From assembly GCA_937927195.1 (NCBI GenBank), contig CALBCY010000197.1, positions 1 through 36,122 of the forward strand: a stretch of 36,122 nt of DNA, in the 5' to 3' direction. Below are positions 7,915 to 15,892 of this stretch, piece after piece (position 1 is the stretch's first letter; every line of letters starts with the position of its first letter). Source of the DNA: an uncultured Chitinophagales bacterium. Its GTDB lineage: Bacteria; Bacteroidota; Bacteroidia; Chitinophagales; UBA2359. The notes beneath the pieces are model-generated. The model did no database searches, was not told the origin of the DNA, and saw only the letters and a list, made by a program, of their open reading frames with translations. The position numbers and the translations under genes were made by a program.

Positions 7915-8790
7915 ATGAGAATCAGGCATTTACATTATTTTTTATTGATATTTACTTTGTTGGGTCTGTTTTCTTGCAAAAGCTCTTACCAAAAACTGCT
8001 GAAAAGCAGTGATTATGATCTAAAACAACTCAAGGCAAAGGAATTTTACAATTCGGGCCAATATGTCAAGGCAATTCCTCTTTTTGAAGAATTGATTGGA
8101 ATATTGAAAGGAACCCAAGATGTAGAAGACTTTTATTATTTCTATCCGTATTGTTATTATGGACAGAGTGATTATCAGTTTGCATCCTATTACTTTAAGA
8201 ACTTTGTGGATTATTATCCAAGAAGTCCGAAAGCCGAAGATGCCCGTTTTATGTCAGCTTATTGCTATTATAAACTTTCTCCGGTTTCAGAACTGGATCA
8301 GGATAATTCCCAAAAAGCGATAGATGCATTTCAGCTTTTTGCAAATACTTATCCAGAAAGTGAGCAGATTCCTGAGGTAAACGAGTTGATTGATGAATTG
8401 AGGGCCAAAATGGAGGTGAAAGCCAATGCAGCGGCAAAACTCTATTTCGAAATGAAAGATTATCTGTCAGCAGCGACTGCTCTGAACAATCTTTTACTAG
8501 AATACCCTGATACAGATAATCAGGAGGAGATTGAATATATGATCATGGAATCGTATTATTTATATGCTGAAAATAGTATTCGCACAAAACAAGAAGAACG
8601 CTACAATATGTTTGTAGATTCTTATACTGATTTTATCGGTAAATATCTTGAAAGTAAGCGTCTAAAAGATGCTGAAAAGATTTATGAGGATGTAATCGAA
8701 AAACTAGATGAATTGAAATTGGCAGACAAGCCTAAATCAAAATTGTTAAAATTACCCGGATCGGGCGATAAAAAAGAAAAAGTAAATTAA
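7915..8790 (+). CDS. bamD: Outer membrane assembly lipoprotein BamD
   Basis: TPR lipoprotein of the BAM complex, which inserts beta-barrel proteins into the outer membrane. It has a 20-residue signal peptide ending in lipobox LFSC (Cys21), then repeated TPR-like helices with the pattern YxxGxYxxAxxxFEEL (residues 45-60) and a later FKNFVDYYPRSPKAEDA repeat. The length (291 aa) fits Bacteroidota BamD. It heads a plus-strand series with rpoZ, coaBC and the DUF4835 gene, an arrangement I know from other Bacteroidota. The C-terminus is Lys-rich. Confidence 0.9.
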   Translation: MRIRHLHYFLLIFTLLGLFSCKSSYQKLLKSSDYDLKQLKAKEFYNSGQYVKAIPLFEELIGILKGTQDVEDFYYFYPYCYYGQSDYQFASYYFKNFVDYYPRSPKAEDARFMSAYCYYKLSPVSELDQDNSQKAIDAFQLFANTYPESEQIPEVNELIDELRAKMEVKANAAAKLYFEMKDYLSAATALNNLLLEYPDTDNQEEIEYMIMESYYLYAENSIRTKQEERYNMFVDSYTDFIGKYLESKRLKDAEKIYEDVIEKLDELKLADKPKSKLLKLPGSGDKKEKVN

Positions 8791-8865
8791 TAAAATAGAT
8801 ATAAGATCTTAGACGATTAATTTTAGATTTAAAACATTTTTAATGTTTTTTGCGCCTTAAAGAGC

Positions 8866-8916
8866 AGTCTAATTTTAAAGTCCAATATCTAAAATTTAAA
8901 ATCTAAATTCTATACA
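8866..8916 (+). repeat. TCTAA-rich tract abutting the rpoZ start
   Basis: An intergenic tract of degenerate atctaaa/tctaatt units runs straight into the ATG of rpoZ. Its core (agtctaattt, taaagtcca, atctaa) aligns closely with the tract at 10680-10718 before the DUF4835 gene. A related tract lies at 14675-14711. Confidence 0.55.
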
Positions 8917-9294
8917 ATGAGTAGATTTAAAAAAATTGCTACGAAAGGAATCAATCCTTCAATCGAAACCAGAGATTTGATTAAGTATGCAGGTAAAACT
9001 GGCAACTTATATGAAACATTGGTTGTTTTGAGTAGAAGATCCAATCAACTTTCTATTGAAATGAAAGAGGAATTGCACGCTAAATTGGAAGAATTTGCAA
9101 GTTCGACTGACAATTTGGAAGAAATTCATGAAAATAGAGAGCAAATTGAAATTTCTAAATTTTATGAGCGTCTTCCACATCCAACCATTATCTCACAAGA
9201 TGAACTTTTTGAAGATCAAGTATATTTCAGAAATCCAGATAAAGAGGAAAAGGAAATCTTAAGCGATCCCAACGATTCAGTTGTTGATGCCTAG
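8917..9294 (+). CDS. rpoZ: RNA polymerase omega subunit, Rpb6-like
   Basis: Bacteroidota-type omega subunit, which helps assemble and stabilise the beta' subunit of RNA polymerase. Residues 20-60 contain the helical core with GNLYETLVVLSRRSNQLS, the counterpart of the A-x-x-R-A-x-Q region of omega/Rpb6. The C-terminal part (ISKFYERLPHPTIISQDEL) is typical of the longer Bacteroidota form; E. coli omega has 91 aa, this one 125. No membrane segment is present. It lies 126 bp downstream of bamD and 15 bp upstream of coaBC, and is likely co-transcribed with coaBC. The call relies on recalled family resemblance and on conserved neighbours. Confidence 0.85.
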   Translation: MSRFKKIATKGINPSIETRDLIKYAGKTGNLYETLVVLSRRSNQLSIEMKEELHAKLEEFASSTDNLEEIHENREQIEISKFYERLPHPTIISQDELFEDQVYFRNPDKEEKEILSDPNDSVVDA

Positions 9295-9309
9295 CCTCTT
9301 TTAGATATT

Positions 9310-10572
9310 ATGGCTGTCCTTAAAGGAAAAAAAATAATAATAGGAATAACGGGTAGTATTGCTGCATATAAAGTAGCAATGCTTACCCGTTTGCTTGTTA
9401 AAGAAGGTGCCGAAGTTCAAATTATTATGACAGAAGCCGCTAAGACTTTTGTGCAAGCTCTTACCTTCTCAACCTTATCTAAAAATCGGGTTCATTCCGA
9501 ATTTGTACCTACCGAAGGAGCGCTTTGGACCAATCATGTTGAATTGGGACTTTGGGCGGATCTAATTTTAATCGCACCAGCATCTGCAAATACATTGTCA
9601 AAAATGGCCACTGGGATTTGCGATAATCTCCTTACAGCGGTTTACCTTTCTGCCAAGTGTCCAGTGCTTTTTGCGCCTGCAATGGATTTGGATATGTGGA
9701 AACATCCTGCAACTCAAAATAACATTGAAAAACTGATTTCTTATGGCAATCATTTGATTCCAGTTGGAAGTGGTGAGCTTGCCAGTGGATTGGTTGGAGA
9801 AGGGCGTTTGGCCGAACCAGAGGACATCATTCAGTTTTTGGAAAAATTTATTGAAAATGGCTCAACAGCTGTTTCCAAAGAATCAGATTCAATCGATTCA
9901 TCAGTTTCCCAGGATTTAAAGGGGAAAACAATTGTTATTTCTGCAGGACCCACTCAAGAGTCTCTCGATCCAGTCCGCTTTATTAGCAATCATTCTTCTG
10001 GTCGAATGGGAATAGCCTTGGCTGAAGATGCCGCCGCTCGTGGAGCAGTAGTTCATTTGGTATTAGGACCTACAAACTTAAAGCCTGAAAATCCCGCTGT
10101 TAATGTTCATCCAGTGAAAAGTGCGGAAGATATGTTCCAAGCGGTAACAGGATTGTTTAACAAAACAGACATTGCAATAATGGCCGCAGCAGTGGCAGAT
10201 TTCACTCCAATAAGCCATTCAGAAACAAAAATTAAAAAATCAGGTAAAGACAATATGTTCCTTGAATTAAAAAGAACGAAGGACATATTAAAACATTTGG
10301 GTGAAATAAAGTCCAAAGAACAAGTGCTTGTAGGTTTTGCATTGGAAACCAATAATGAAATTGAAAATGCGACCAAAAAACTGAAAAAGAAGAACCTCGA
10401 TTTGATAGTTTTGAACTCCATGAGACAAAAAGGAGCTGGTTTCAAGCACAACACCAATAAAATAACTATTTTAGATAGGTATAATAAGATTACTGATTTT
10501 GAGTTAAAATCTAAGGTAGAAGTCGCAACCGATATATGGAACTACATAGTTTCATTATCAGTTTCATTGTGA
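9310..10572 (+). CDS. coaBC: Bifunctional phosphopantothenoylcysteine decarboxylase/synthetase
   Basis: Two steps of coenzyme A synthesis. The C-terminal CoaB half joins 4'-phosphopantothenate to cysteine and the N-terminal CoaC half decarboxylates the product using FMN. CoaC (residues 1-180) shows GITGSIAAYK, the catalytic His76 in NHVELG and APASANT. CoaB (about 205-420) shows GPTQESLDPVRFISNHSSGRMG and the KIKKSG lysine region. Two CoaC positions differ from the classical motifs: PAMDLDMW (residues 123-130) has Asp126 where PxMNxxMW has Asn, and LASGLVGEGRLAEP has Ser159 where the reductive-step Cys usually lies. I believe such forms occur in other Bacteroidota but could not check. The length (420 aa) is normal. 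Confidence 0.95.
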   Translation: MAVLKGKKIIIGITGSIAAYKVAMLTRLLVKEGAEVQIIMTEAAKTFVQALTFSTLSKNRVHSEFVPTEGALWTNHVELGLWADLILIAPASANTLSKMATGICDNLLTAVYLSAKCPVLFAPAMDLDMWKHPATQNNIEKLISYGNHLIPVGSGELASGLVGEGRLAEPEDIIQFLEKFIENGSTAVSKESDSIDSSVSQDLKGKTIVISAGPTQESLDPVRFISNHSSGRMGIALAEDAAARGAVVHLVLGPTNLKPENPAVNVHPVKSAEDMFQAVTGLFNKTDIAIMAAAVADFTPISHSETKIKKSGKDNMFLELKRTKDILKHLGEIKSKEQVLVGFALETNNEIENATKKLKKKNLDLIVLNSMRQKGAGFKHNTNKITILDRYNKITDFELKSKVEVATDIWNYIVSLSVSL

Positions 10573-10679
10573 GTTTCATTGTGAAATTGAACAGTTGTCG
10601 TATAAAAAATGAGTCTTCAACTTAATTGAATTAAATATAAATAATATGCTTTTTAGTCATTTTACTTTGTACCATTAAA

Positions 10680-10718
10680 AGTCTAATTTCTAAAGTCCAG
10701 CATCTAATATCTAATACC
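10680..10718 (+). repeat. TCTAA-rich tract abutting the DUF4835 gene start
   Basis: The segment agtctaatttctaaagtcca, followed by atctaat units, runs to the ATG at 10719. It shares nearly all of its core with 8866-8916. A weak promoter-like TTACTTTG lies just upstream at 10662-10669. Confidence 0.55.
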
Positions 10719-11699
10719 ATGCGTTACGCAATTTTAGTTTTACTGAGTTTTATGAGTCTCAATTCCGTTGCACAAGAATTGCTGTGTAATGTGAAATTGG
10801 CAACTCCAAAATTGAATACTACAGATCCAGCAGTTTTTCAAACACTGCAAAGTGATTTGACGGATTTTATGAATTCAAGACAATGGACGAATAAATCTTA
10901 TGGCCAAAATGAAAAAATTGAATGTACTTTCAATATAACAATCGTTGAAGAAGTTTCATCGACAAGTTTTAAGGCTGAAGTTCAAATTCAAGCGACTCGA
11001 CCTGTTTATAATTCCAATTATAAAACCATGTTGTTTCAGCATCAAGACAAAGAGTTTGAGTTTGAATATACCCAATTTCAACCTATAGAATACGACAACA
11101 ACGCATTTGTGAACAATCTGACTTCCATGATGGCATTTTATGCTTACATGATAATTGGATATGATTATGACTCATTTAGCAAAGAAGGCGGAACGCCTCA
11201 CTTTAGAAAAGCTGAAGCAATTGTTAACAGAGCACAAGCTGAAGCTTTTTCAGGTTGGAAGCCAAATGAAAATAATAAAAGAAGAAATAGGTATTGGATG
11301 GTTGCAAATGTTCTGAATCCTAGATTCAAAGGCTTAAGAGAAGCTTATTATTCTTACCATCTTCAAGGCTTGGATAGAATGTTCGAAAATGCCGATGAAG
11401 GGAGGAACTCTATTCTTCTTGCTTTGAAAGGTTTAGAGCAAGCACATAGGGATAATCCTAATACAATGGCAATAAAAGTATTCTCCATTTCGAAAACTGA
11501 CGAAATTCTGAATATCTTTAACGAACAAAGTGTTGCTCAAGCTCAAAAAAGTGAAGTCAGGCGGATTATGAAAATGGTTGATCCCGCCAATGGAATGCGA
11601 TTTGAACCACTAAACCAGTCCGTAAACAGGACAACAGGCTCTAGTCGACCTAATGCTAATCCAAGATCCGGGAGCATTCCAAAAAAGGGGAAAGAATGA
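10719..11699 (+). CDS. DUF4835 family exported protein
   Basis: A 326-aa protein with an N-terminal signal peptide (cleavage probably after SLNSVAQ) and no later membrane segment, so it is likely periplasmic or surface-associated. The body carries a central segment with YDYDSFSKEGG, a basic Lys/Arg patch and a low-complexity C-terminus rich in Asn, Arg, Pro and Ser. It matches my recollection of DUF4835, a Bacteroidota family commonly found after coaBC and before recN. Its function is unknown. Position in the bamD-rpoZ-coaBC run suggests a link with envelope biogenesis, which is inference only. Its stop lies one base before the next ATG. Confidence 0.8.
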   Translation: MRYAILVLLSFMSLNSVAQELLCNVKLATPKLNTTDPAVFQTLQSDLTDFMNSRQWTNKSYGQNEKIECTFNITIVEEVSSTSFKAEVQIQATRPVYNSNYKTMLFQHQDKEFEFEYTQFQPIEYDNNAFVNNLTSMMAFYAYMIIGYDYDSFSKEGGTPHFRKAEAIVNRAQAEAFSGWKPNENNKRRNRYWMVANVLNPRFKGLREAYYSYHLQGLDRMFENADEGRNSILLALKGLEQAHRDNPNTMAIKVFSISKTDEILNIFNEQSVAQAQKSEVRRIMKMVDPANGMRFEPLNQSVNRTTGSSRPNANPRSGSIPKKGKE

Positions 11700-11700
11700 T

Positions 11701-12687
11701 ATGAAAATACTAGTAATTCGGTTCAGTTCCATCGGCGACATTGTTCTGACAACCCCTGTCGTCCGATGTCTAAAGGAACAAATTAGTGGACTTGAATTAC
11801 ATTATCTTACCAAATTTAAATACAAGGGTGTTTTACAACACAACCCTCATATAGATAAAATACACGTATACAGCAAGAAGTATAAGAGCCTGATCAATCA
11901 ATTGCGCTATGAAAATTTTGATCAGATAATCGATCTTCACAACAATCAACGTACTTTTCTTTTTAAAATGGCATTAGGTGTAAAAAGCATGGCGGTCGAT
12001 AAGATCAATTTGCAGAAATGGCTAATGGTTAAATTCAAAAAGGATCGTCTGCCTAAATTACACATGGTTGACCGATACATGGAAACTGTCAAACATCTAG
12101 GAGTTGTGAACGACAACAAAGGTTTGGACCATTACATCCATGAAAGAGACCACGTTGATCTGCCAACATACTTTCCGCAAATGTCGAATTCTGAAGATTA
12201 TATTGCATTTGCAATCGGAGGACAGCATTTCACGAAAAGACTACCACTCTATAAAATATCGAGCATCTGCAAGCGACTGCCCTTACCAGTAATTCTACTC
12301 GGTGGATTGGAAGACGAGTTGGTGGGTGACTCAGTTGTTTCGGAAGCAATCCGACACAACAAAATACTGAATGGCTGCGGCAAGCTCCGACTCAATCAAT
12401 CTGCTTCTGTTGTCCAACAAGCCAAATGGGTCATCAGTCATGATACAGGAATGATGCACATTGCCACCGCTTATGGCAAAGATCTAATTTCTATTTGGGG
12501 AAACACCATTCCAGAATTTGGTATGTCGCCCTATCCTAAAGATGAAAAACAAAAAAGAAAAATTGTCGAGGTCAAAGGACTCAATTGCCGACCTTGCTCA
12601 AAAATAGGCTACTCAGCCTGTCCACAAGGACATTTCAAATGCCTCAATGATATTCAAGAGGATTTGGTTATTCAAAACTTAACATAA
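11701..12687 (+). CDS. Glycosyltransferase family 9 (heptosyltransferase-like)
   Basis: GT-B fold enzyme of family 9, related to the ADP-heptose:LPS heptosyltransferases WaaC and WaaF. The N-terminus MKILVIRFSSIGDIVLTTP is the standard GT9 start, and the C-terminal domain carries HDTGMMHIATAYG, the nucleotide-sugar site signature. It probably adds a sugar to lipopolysaccharide or another surface glycan at the inner face of the membrane. ATG 11701 is preferred over an upstream in-frame ATG at 11653, because the latter would overlap the DUF4835 gene and add 16 residues before the conserved start. At 328 aa it has normal length. It stands where recN often follows in related genomes. Confidence 0.88.
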   Translation: MKILVIRFSSIGDIVLTTPVVRCLKEQISGLELHYLTKFKYKGVLQHNPHIDKIHVYSKKYKSLINQLRYENFDQIIDLHNNQRTFLFKMALGVKSMAVDKINLQKWLMVKFKKDRLPKLHMVDRYMETVKHLGVVNDNKGLDHYIHERDHVDLPTYFPQMSNSEDYIAFAIGGQHFTKRLPLYKISSICKRLPLPVILLGGLEDELVGDSVVSEAIRHNKILNGCGKLRLNQSASVVQQAKWVISHDTGMMHIATAYGKDLISIWGNTIPEFGMSPYPKDEKQKRKIVEVKGLNCRPCSKIGYSACPQGHFKCLNDIQEDLVIQNLT

Positions 12688-12703
12688 TAATATTAAGATA
12701 TAA

Positions 12704-13405
12704 ATGCAGATACAGAATTCAAAAATAATACTCACAGGCGGAAGCTTGGGAATAGGAAAAGCTACGGCTCAATTATTAATTGAAAAAGGAGCTAAGGTTG
12801 TAATAACAGGGCGAAACCAAGAGCGCTTACAAAAAGCAGCCGATGAAATTGGAGCCCTGCCGCTGGTTTTTGACATCAGCGATTATGAATCTATCCCATT
12901 CAAAACTCAAGAAGCCATCGACTTATTGGGGGGAGTTGATTGTATAATCAACAATGCCGGGATCGGTACTTTTTCTCTTTTGGGTGAAATTGAAATTGCT
13001 CAGTTTGAAAAAGTTTTCAGCACCAATGTTTTTGGTTTGACAATGTTTACTCAGGAAATAATTAAACATTTTGTTAATCAAGACAAAGGAAGCATAATCA
13101 ATCTTGCTTCGACTGCTGGTGTAAAAGGTTTTGCAAGAGGTACAGTCTATGCAGCTTCCAAATTTGCTTTGCGTGGAATTACACAATGTTGGCAAGGGGA
13201 ATTGAGAAAGCACAACATCAGAGTTTGTCTGGTCAATCCAAGCGAGGTGACAACGGCTTTTGGAACACAAGATGGTGTGGAAAGAGCAGAAGAAGTTTCT
13301 AAACTGCGTCCAATGGAAATAGCTCATACAATCGCTTCCGTGCTTGAAATGGATGACAGAGGTTTTATCCCAGAAGTAACTGTTTGGGCAACCAACCCGA
13401 AATAA
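12704..13405 (+). CDS. Short-chain dehydrogenase/reductase (classical SDR)
   Basis: NAD(P)-dependent oxidoreductase with a Rossmann fold. The cofactor motif TGGSLGIGKA (residues 12-21) fits the classical TGxxxGIG pattern. NNAGIG lies near 86, the catalytic Ser in NLASTAGVKG near 134, and the YAASK motif (Tyr and Lys) near 149. An Arg after the second beta strand (TGRNQERL) suggests NADP(H). At 233 aa it is complete, with no signal peptide. The substrate cannot be told from sequence. It follows the GT9 gene by 16 bp and probably ends the operon at the terminator at 13478. Confidence 0.88.
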   Translation: MQIQNSKIILTGGSLGIGKATAQLLIEKGAKVVITGRNQERLQKAADEIGALPLVFDISDYESIPFKTQEAIDLLGGVDCIINNAGIGTFSLLGEIEIAQFEKVFSTNVFGLTMFTQEIIKHFVNQDKGSIINLASTAGVKGFARGTVYAASKFALRGITQCWQGELRKHNIRVCLVNPSEVTTAFGTQDGVERAEEVSKLRPMEIAHTIASVLEMDDRGFIPEVTVWATNPK

Positions 13406-13477
13406 TATCACTATTGAGCTGACATTGAAGCTTGCCTTTTGGGCTTAGGTTGTTCTGTGAAATACGATTTAAACAAT

Positions 13478-13514
13478 AAAAAAACTAGAATGGATTAGCC
13501 ATTCTAGTTTTTTT
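13478..13514. terminator. Terminator after the SDR gene
   Basis: A 16-bp perfect stem (13478-13493 with 13499-13514) encloses a 5-nt loop, with a run of A on one side and T on the other, so it can serve both the SDR operon and the convergent rhomboid gene. Confidence 0.88.
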
Positions 13515-13523
13515 ATTTTAAGC

Positions 13524-13833
13524 GTTAAAACATCTTCAACTTAATCTTCACCTTAACTTTTTTTTAAACAATATACCGTTTGCATTTCAATCAATTTGGT
13601 TTAATCGTGCAATCTAAATCCAGCGATGTTTATATTTTGCATTAACACCATTTCAACTTAGGCTTCAACTTAGACTTCAACTTATTCACCCATAAGCTCT
13701 CTGCACGCCAACCAATTTGGTTTAATCGTGCAATCTAAATCTAGTGATGTTTATATTTTGCATTAACACCATTTCAACTTAATCTTCACCTTAGGCTTCC
13801 ACTTAATCAACTATAAGCTCTCTGCACGCCAAC
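13524..13833. repeat. 121-bp tandem duplication spanning the rhomboid stop codon, plus a decayed third copy
   Basis: Unit A (13592-13712) and unit B (13713-13833) are both exactly 121 bp and differ at about ten positions, most of them in a cttcaactta-rich middle part. Unit B contains the last codons and the stop of the rhomboid gene; unit A carries a detached copy of that end (VGVQRAYG-stop in minus-strand reading). A degenerate partial copy lies at 13524-13591. Within the units, a 12-bp motif around cttcaactta is itself repeated. Confidence 0.85.
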
Positions 13834-14484
13834 CAACTTTGTTTTGAACCTCATCCTAAAGAACAGGCCGCATATTACTCCATAGACAAATCCACCGATG
13901 TGTGCCCACCAGGCAACCCCTTCAGATGTGTCTGTTGAAAGAGAAGTAAATCCACTGAACAGTTGTTGGACGATCCAAAAGCCGAGAAAGAAAATGGCGG
14001 CCATGTAAAAGGATCGGAAAAAGATAATGACCATGATTTTTACTTGCGACTTGGGGAACATGACCATATAGGCTCCCAATACAGCTGCAATCGCTCCTGA
14101 TGCTCCCACACATGGAACGGCACTGGTTGGGTTGAAGTAAGCATGCGCAAAACTAGCAGCAATGCCGCCTGTAATATAAAATGCCACAAAAGTTAAATTA
14201 CCCACAGTGGCTTCAATATTATCCGCAAAAACCCATAAGAACAACATATTGCTGATCAAATGCATCCAACCACCATGCATGAACATACTGGTTATTAAAG
14301 TAAATAAATCTTCCCCTTGATTGATTTCAATCGGAATACTGCCATATTCTGTTACGAAACTGCCAAGAGCTGGACCTAAACTGAATTCGTACAGCCAAAC
14401 CAAAACGTTCATGGCTATAAAAGCATAACTAAACATTGGTTTAGCTCCACCTTTTACCTGATCATCTCCTATAGGAAAAATCAT
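13807..14484 (-). CDS. Rhomboid family intramembrane serine protease
   Basis: Six-TM intramembrane protease of the GlpG/rhomboid family, which cleaves transmembrane segments of membrane proteins. The catalytic Ser lies in GASGAIAAVLGAY and the His in AHIGGFVYG in the last TM segment. The L1-loop and TM2 signature HGGWMHLISNMLFLWVF is present. At 225 aa it is a compact bacterial form without extra domains. ATG 14484 fits the short cytoplasmic N-terminus MIFPIGDD. The 3' end of the gene lies inside a 121-bp tandem duplication, so the C-terminal tail (VGVQRAYS) has a noncoding twin downstream. Substrates are unknown. Confidence 0.93.
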   Translation of the reverse strand: MIFPIGDDQVKGGAKPMFSYAFIAMNVLVWLYEFSLGPALGSFVTEYGSIPIEINQGEDLFTLITSMFMHGGWMHLISNMLFLWVFADNIEATVGNLTFVAFYITGGIAASFAHAYFNPTSAVPCVGASGAIAAVLGAYMVMFPKSQVKIMVIIFFRSFYMAAIFFLGFWIVQQLFSGFTSLSTDTSEGVAWWAHIGGFVYGVICGLFFRMRFKTKLVGVQRAYS

Positions 14485-14674
14485 AATTGTATTTTTGTGA
14501 AAAGATATTTAAATTATAGGGGCTAAGTACCTGATTTTCTACGTTAGATTGTTCTAATTGATTAGTTTCGAGCTACTTATTTCGGCAAAATAAATAAAAT
14601 CTTTGAATACTGACTAAATAGATTTTAGAAACAAGGGCATTTGGGATGAAATTTTATCCTCAAATAAACTATTT

Positions 14675-14711
14675 ATCTAGAATCTATTGTCTAAAATCTA
14701 ATGTCTAATAA
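14675..14711 (+). repeat. TCTAA-rich tract before the FAD oxidoreductase gene
   Basis: atctagaatctattgtctaa and the following atctaatgtctaa units run directly up to an ATG at 14712. It is the third tract of this kind in the window, after 8866-8916 and 10680-10718. Here the likelier start codon is the next in-frame ATG, at 14742. Confidence 0.5.
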
Positions 14712-14741
14712 ATGTTGAGTTTTTGGGAATTGCGCTCCTTG

Positions 14742-15860
14742 ATGGAGTTTGATCATATAATAGTAGGAAGTGGCTTGGTTGGTTTGTCAACTGCGATTAG
14801 CCTAAAAGAAAAACAGGCGGATCTGAACATCTTGGTTCTGGAACGCGGCACTCTGCCAACGGGAGCGAGCACCAAAAACGCTGGCTTTGCTTGTTTTGGG
14901 AGTGTTTCAGAGCTTTTGTCTGATTTGACGAGGATGTCTGAGGAAGAAGTCAAAGAATTGGTAGAAACGCGTTTAAACGGCCTGCAACTGCTCAGGTTAA
15001 GATTGGGGGAAGAAGAAATTGGATATCAACAGCGTGGAGGATATGAACTGGTTTTTGAAGGGGAAGAGAACATTGTTGCTGAAATGGGAAGAATCAATCA
15101 ATTGTTGAAGCCGCTTTTTGGTGAAAATGTTTTTGAACAAAGCGATGATAAGATAGAGGCCTTTGGATTTAACCAGGAAAAAGTAAAACACCTAATCCGA
15201 AACAAGCTGGAAGGGCAATTGGATACAGGATTGATGATGAAAATGCTTTGGACAGAGGCTCAAAACAAAGGAATAAGAGTCTTAACAGGAAGCAAAGTAA
15301 CCGGTTACAATGACAAGGGGAACAATGGCGTAGAAGTCAATGTTGTCAATGAAGATGTCAATGAGAAAATGACCTTTAACAGCAAAAAACTAATTATTTG
15401 CACCAATGCTTTTACCAAGGAGTTGATACCTGATGTTGCTTTAAAACCGGGAAGGGGACAGGTTTTGGTTACCCAACCGATTGAAGGATTAAAATTCAAA
15501 GGCGTATTTCATTACGATGAAGGATATTATTACTTTAGAAATTTTGGCGACAGGATAATTTTTGGTGGAGGAAGAAACCTCGATTTCGAAAGAGAGAAAA
15601 CCACAAACATCGAAACGACCGATGAGATAATGGCGATATTGGAAGAGCATTTAAAAACCATCATTCTTCCAGATCAAGCATTTGTGATTGATCATAAGTG
15701 GGCTGGAATTATGGCTTTTGGCGAAAATAAAAAACCAATTGTCAAAAACATTTCACCCAATGTTTTTGCCGGAGTTAGACTGGGTGGAATGGGCGTAGCA
15801 ATTGGAAGCAAATTGGGAGAGCAATTGGCAGATTTGGTCTTGTCAGAAAATCCTGAATAA
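14742..15860 (+). CDS. FAD-dependent oxidoreductase, DAO/glycine-oxidase-like
   Basis: Flavoprotein of the D-amino-acid oxidase fold (DadA/ThiO/SoxA relatives). The N-terminal dinucleotide motif is IIVGSGLVGLSTAI, followed by ERG at the end of beta2, and the C-terminal FAD contact region is GVRLGGMGVAIGSKLG. The body includes the typical KPGRGQVLVTQP and YYYFRNFGDRIIFGG strands. Such enzymes oxidise amines or amino acids; the substrate here is unknown. ATG 14742 places the motif at residue 6, whereas ATG 14712 would add 10 residues. At 372 aa it is full length. It heads a likely operon with the GT2, EI24-like and methyltransferase genes. Confidence 0.85.
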   Translation: MEFDHIIVGSGLVGLSTAISLKEKQADLNILVLERGTLPTGASTKNAGFACFGSVSELLSDLTRMSEEEVKELVETRLNGLQLLRLRLGEEEIGYQQRGGYELVFEGEENIVAEMGRINQLLKPLFGENVFEQSDDKIEAFGFNQEKVKHLIRNKLEGQLDTGLMMKMLWTEAQNKGIRVLTGSKVTGYNDKGNNGVEVNVVNEDVNEKMTFNSKKLIICTNAFTKELIPDVALKPGRGQVLVTQPIEGLKFKGVFHYDEGYYYFRNFGDRIIFGGGRNLDFEREKTTNIETTDEIMAILEEHLKTIILPDQAFVIDHKWAGIMAFGENKKPIVKNISPNVFAGVRLGGMGVAIGSKLGEQLADLVLSENPE

Positions 15861-15892
15861 GATAATTTGAATAAATTAAGATCTAAATCCTT

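Noticed and set aside
11653..11700. Upstream in-frame ATG of the GT9 gene
   Set aside because: It lies inside the DUF4835 gene and adds residues before the conserved MKILVIRFSSIGD start.
12923..13411. 162-aa minus-strand frame opposite the SDR gene
   Set aside because: It is antisense to a clear SDR with intact motifs, is rich in Cys, Ser and Phe, and has no recognisable domain.
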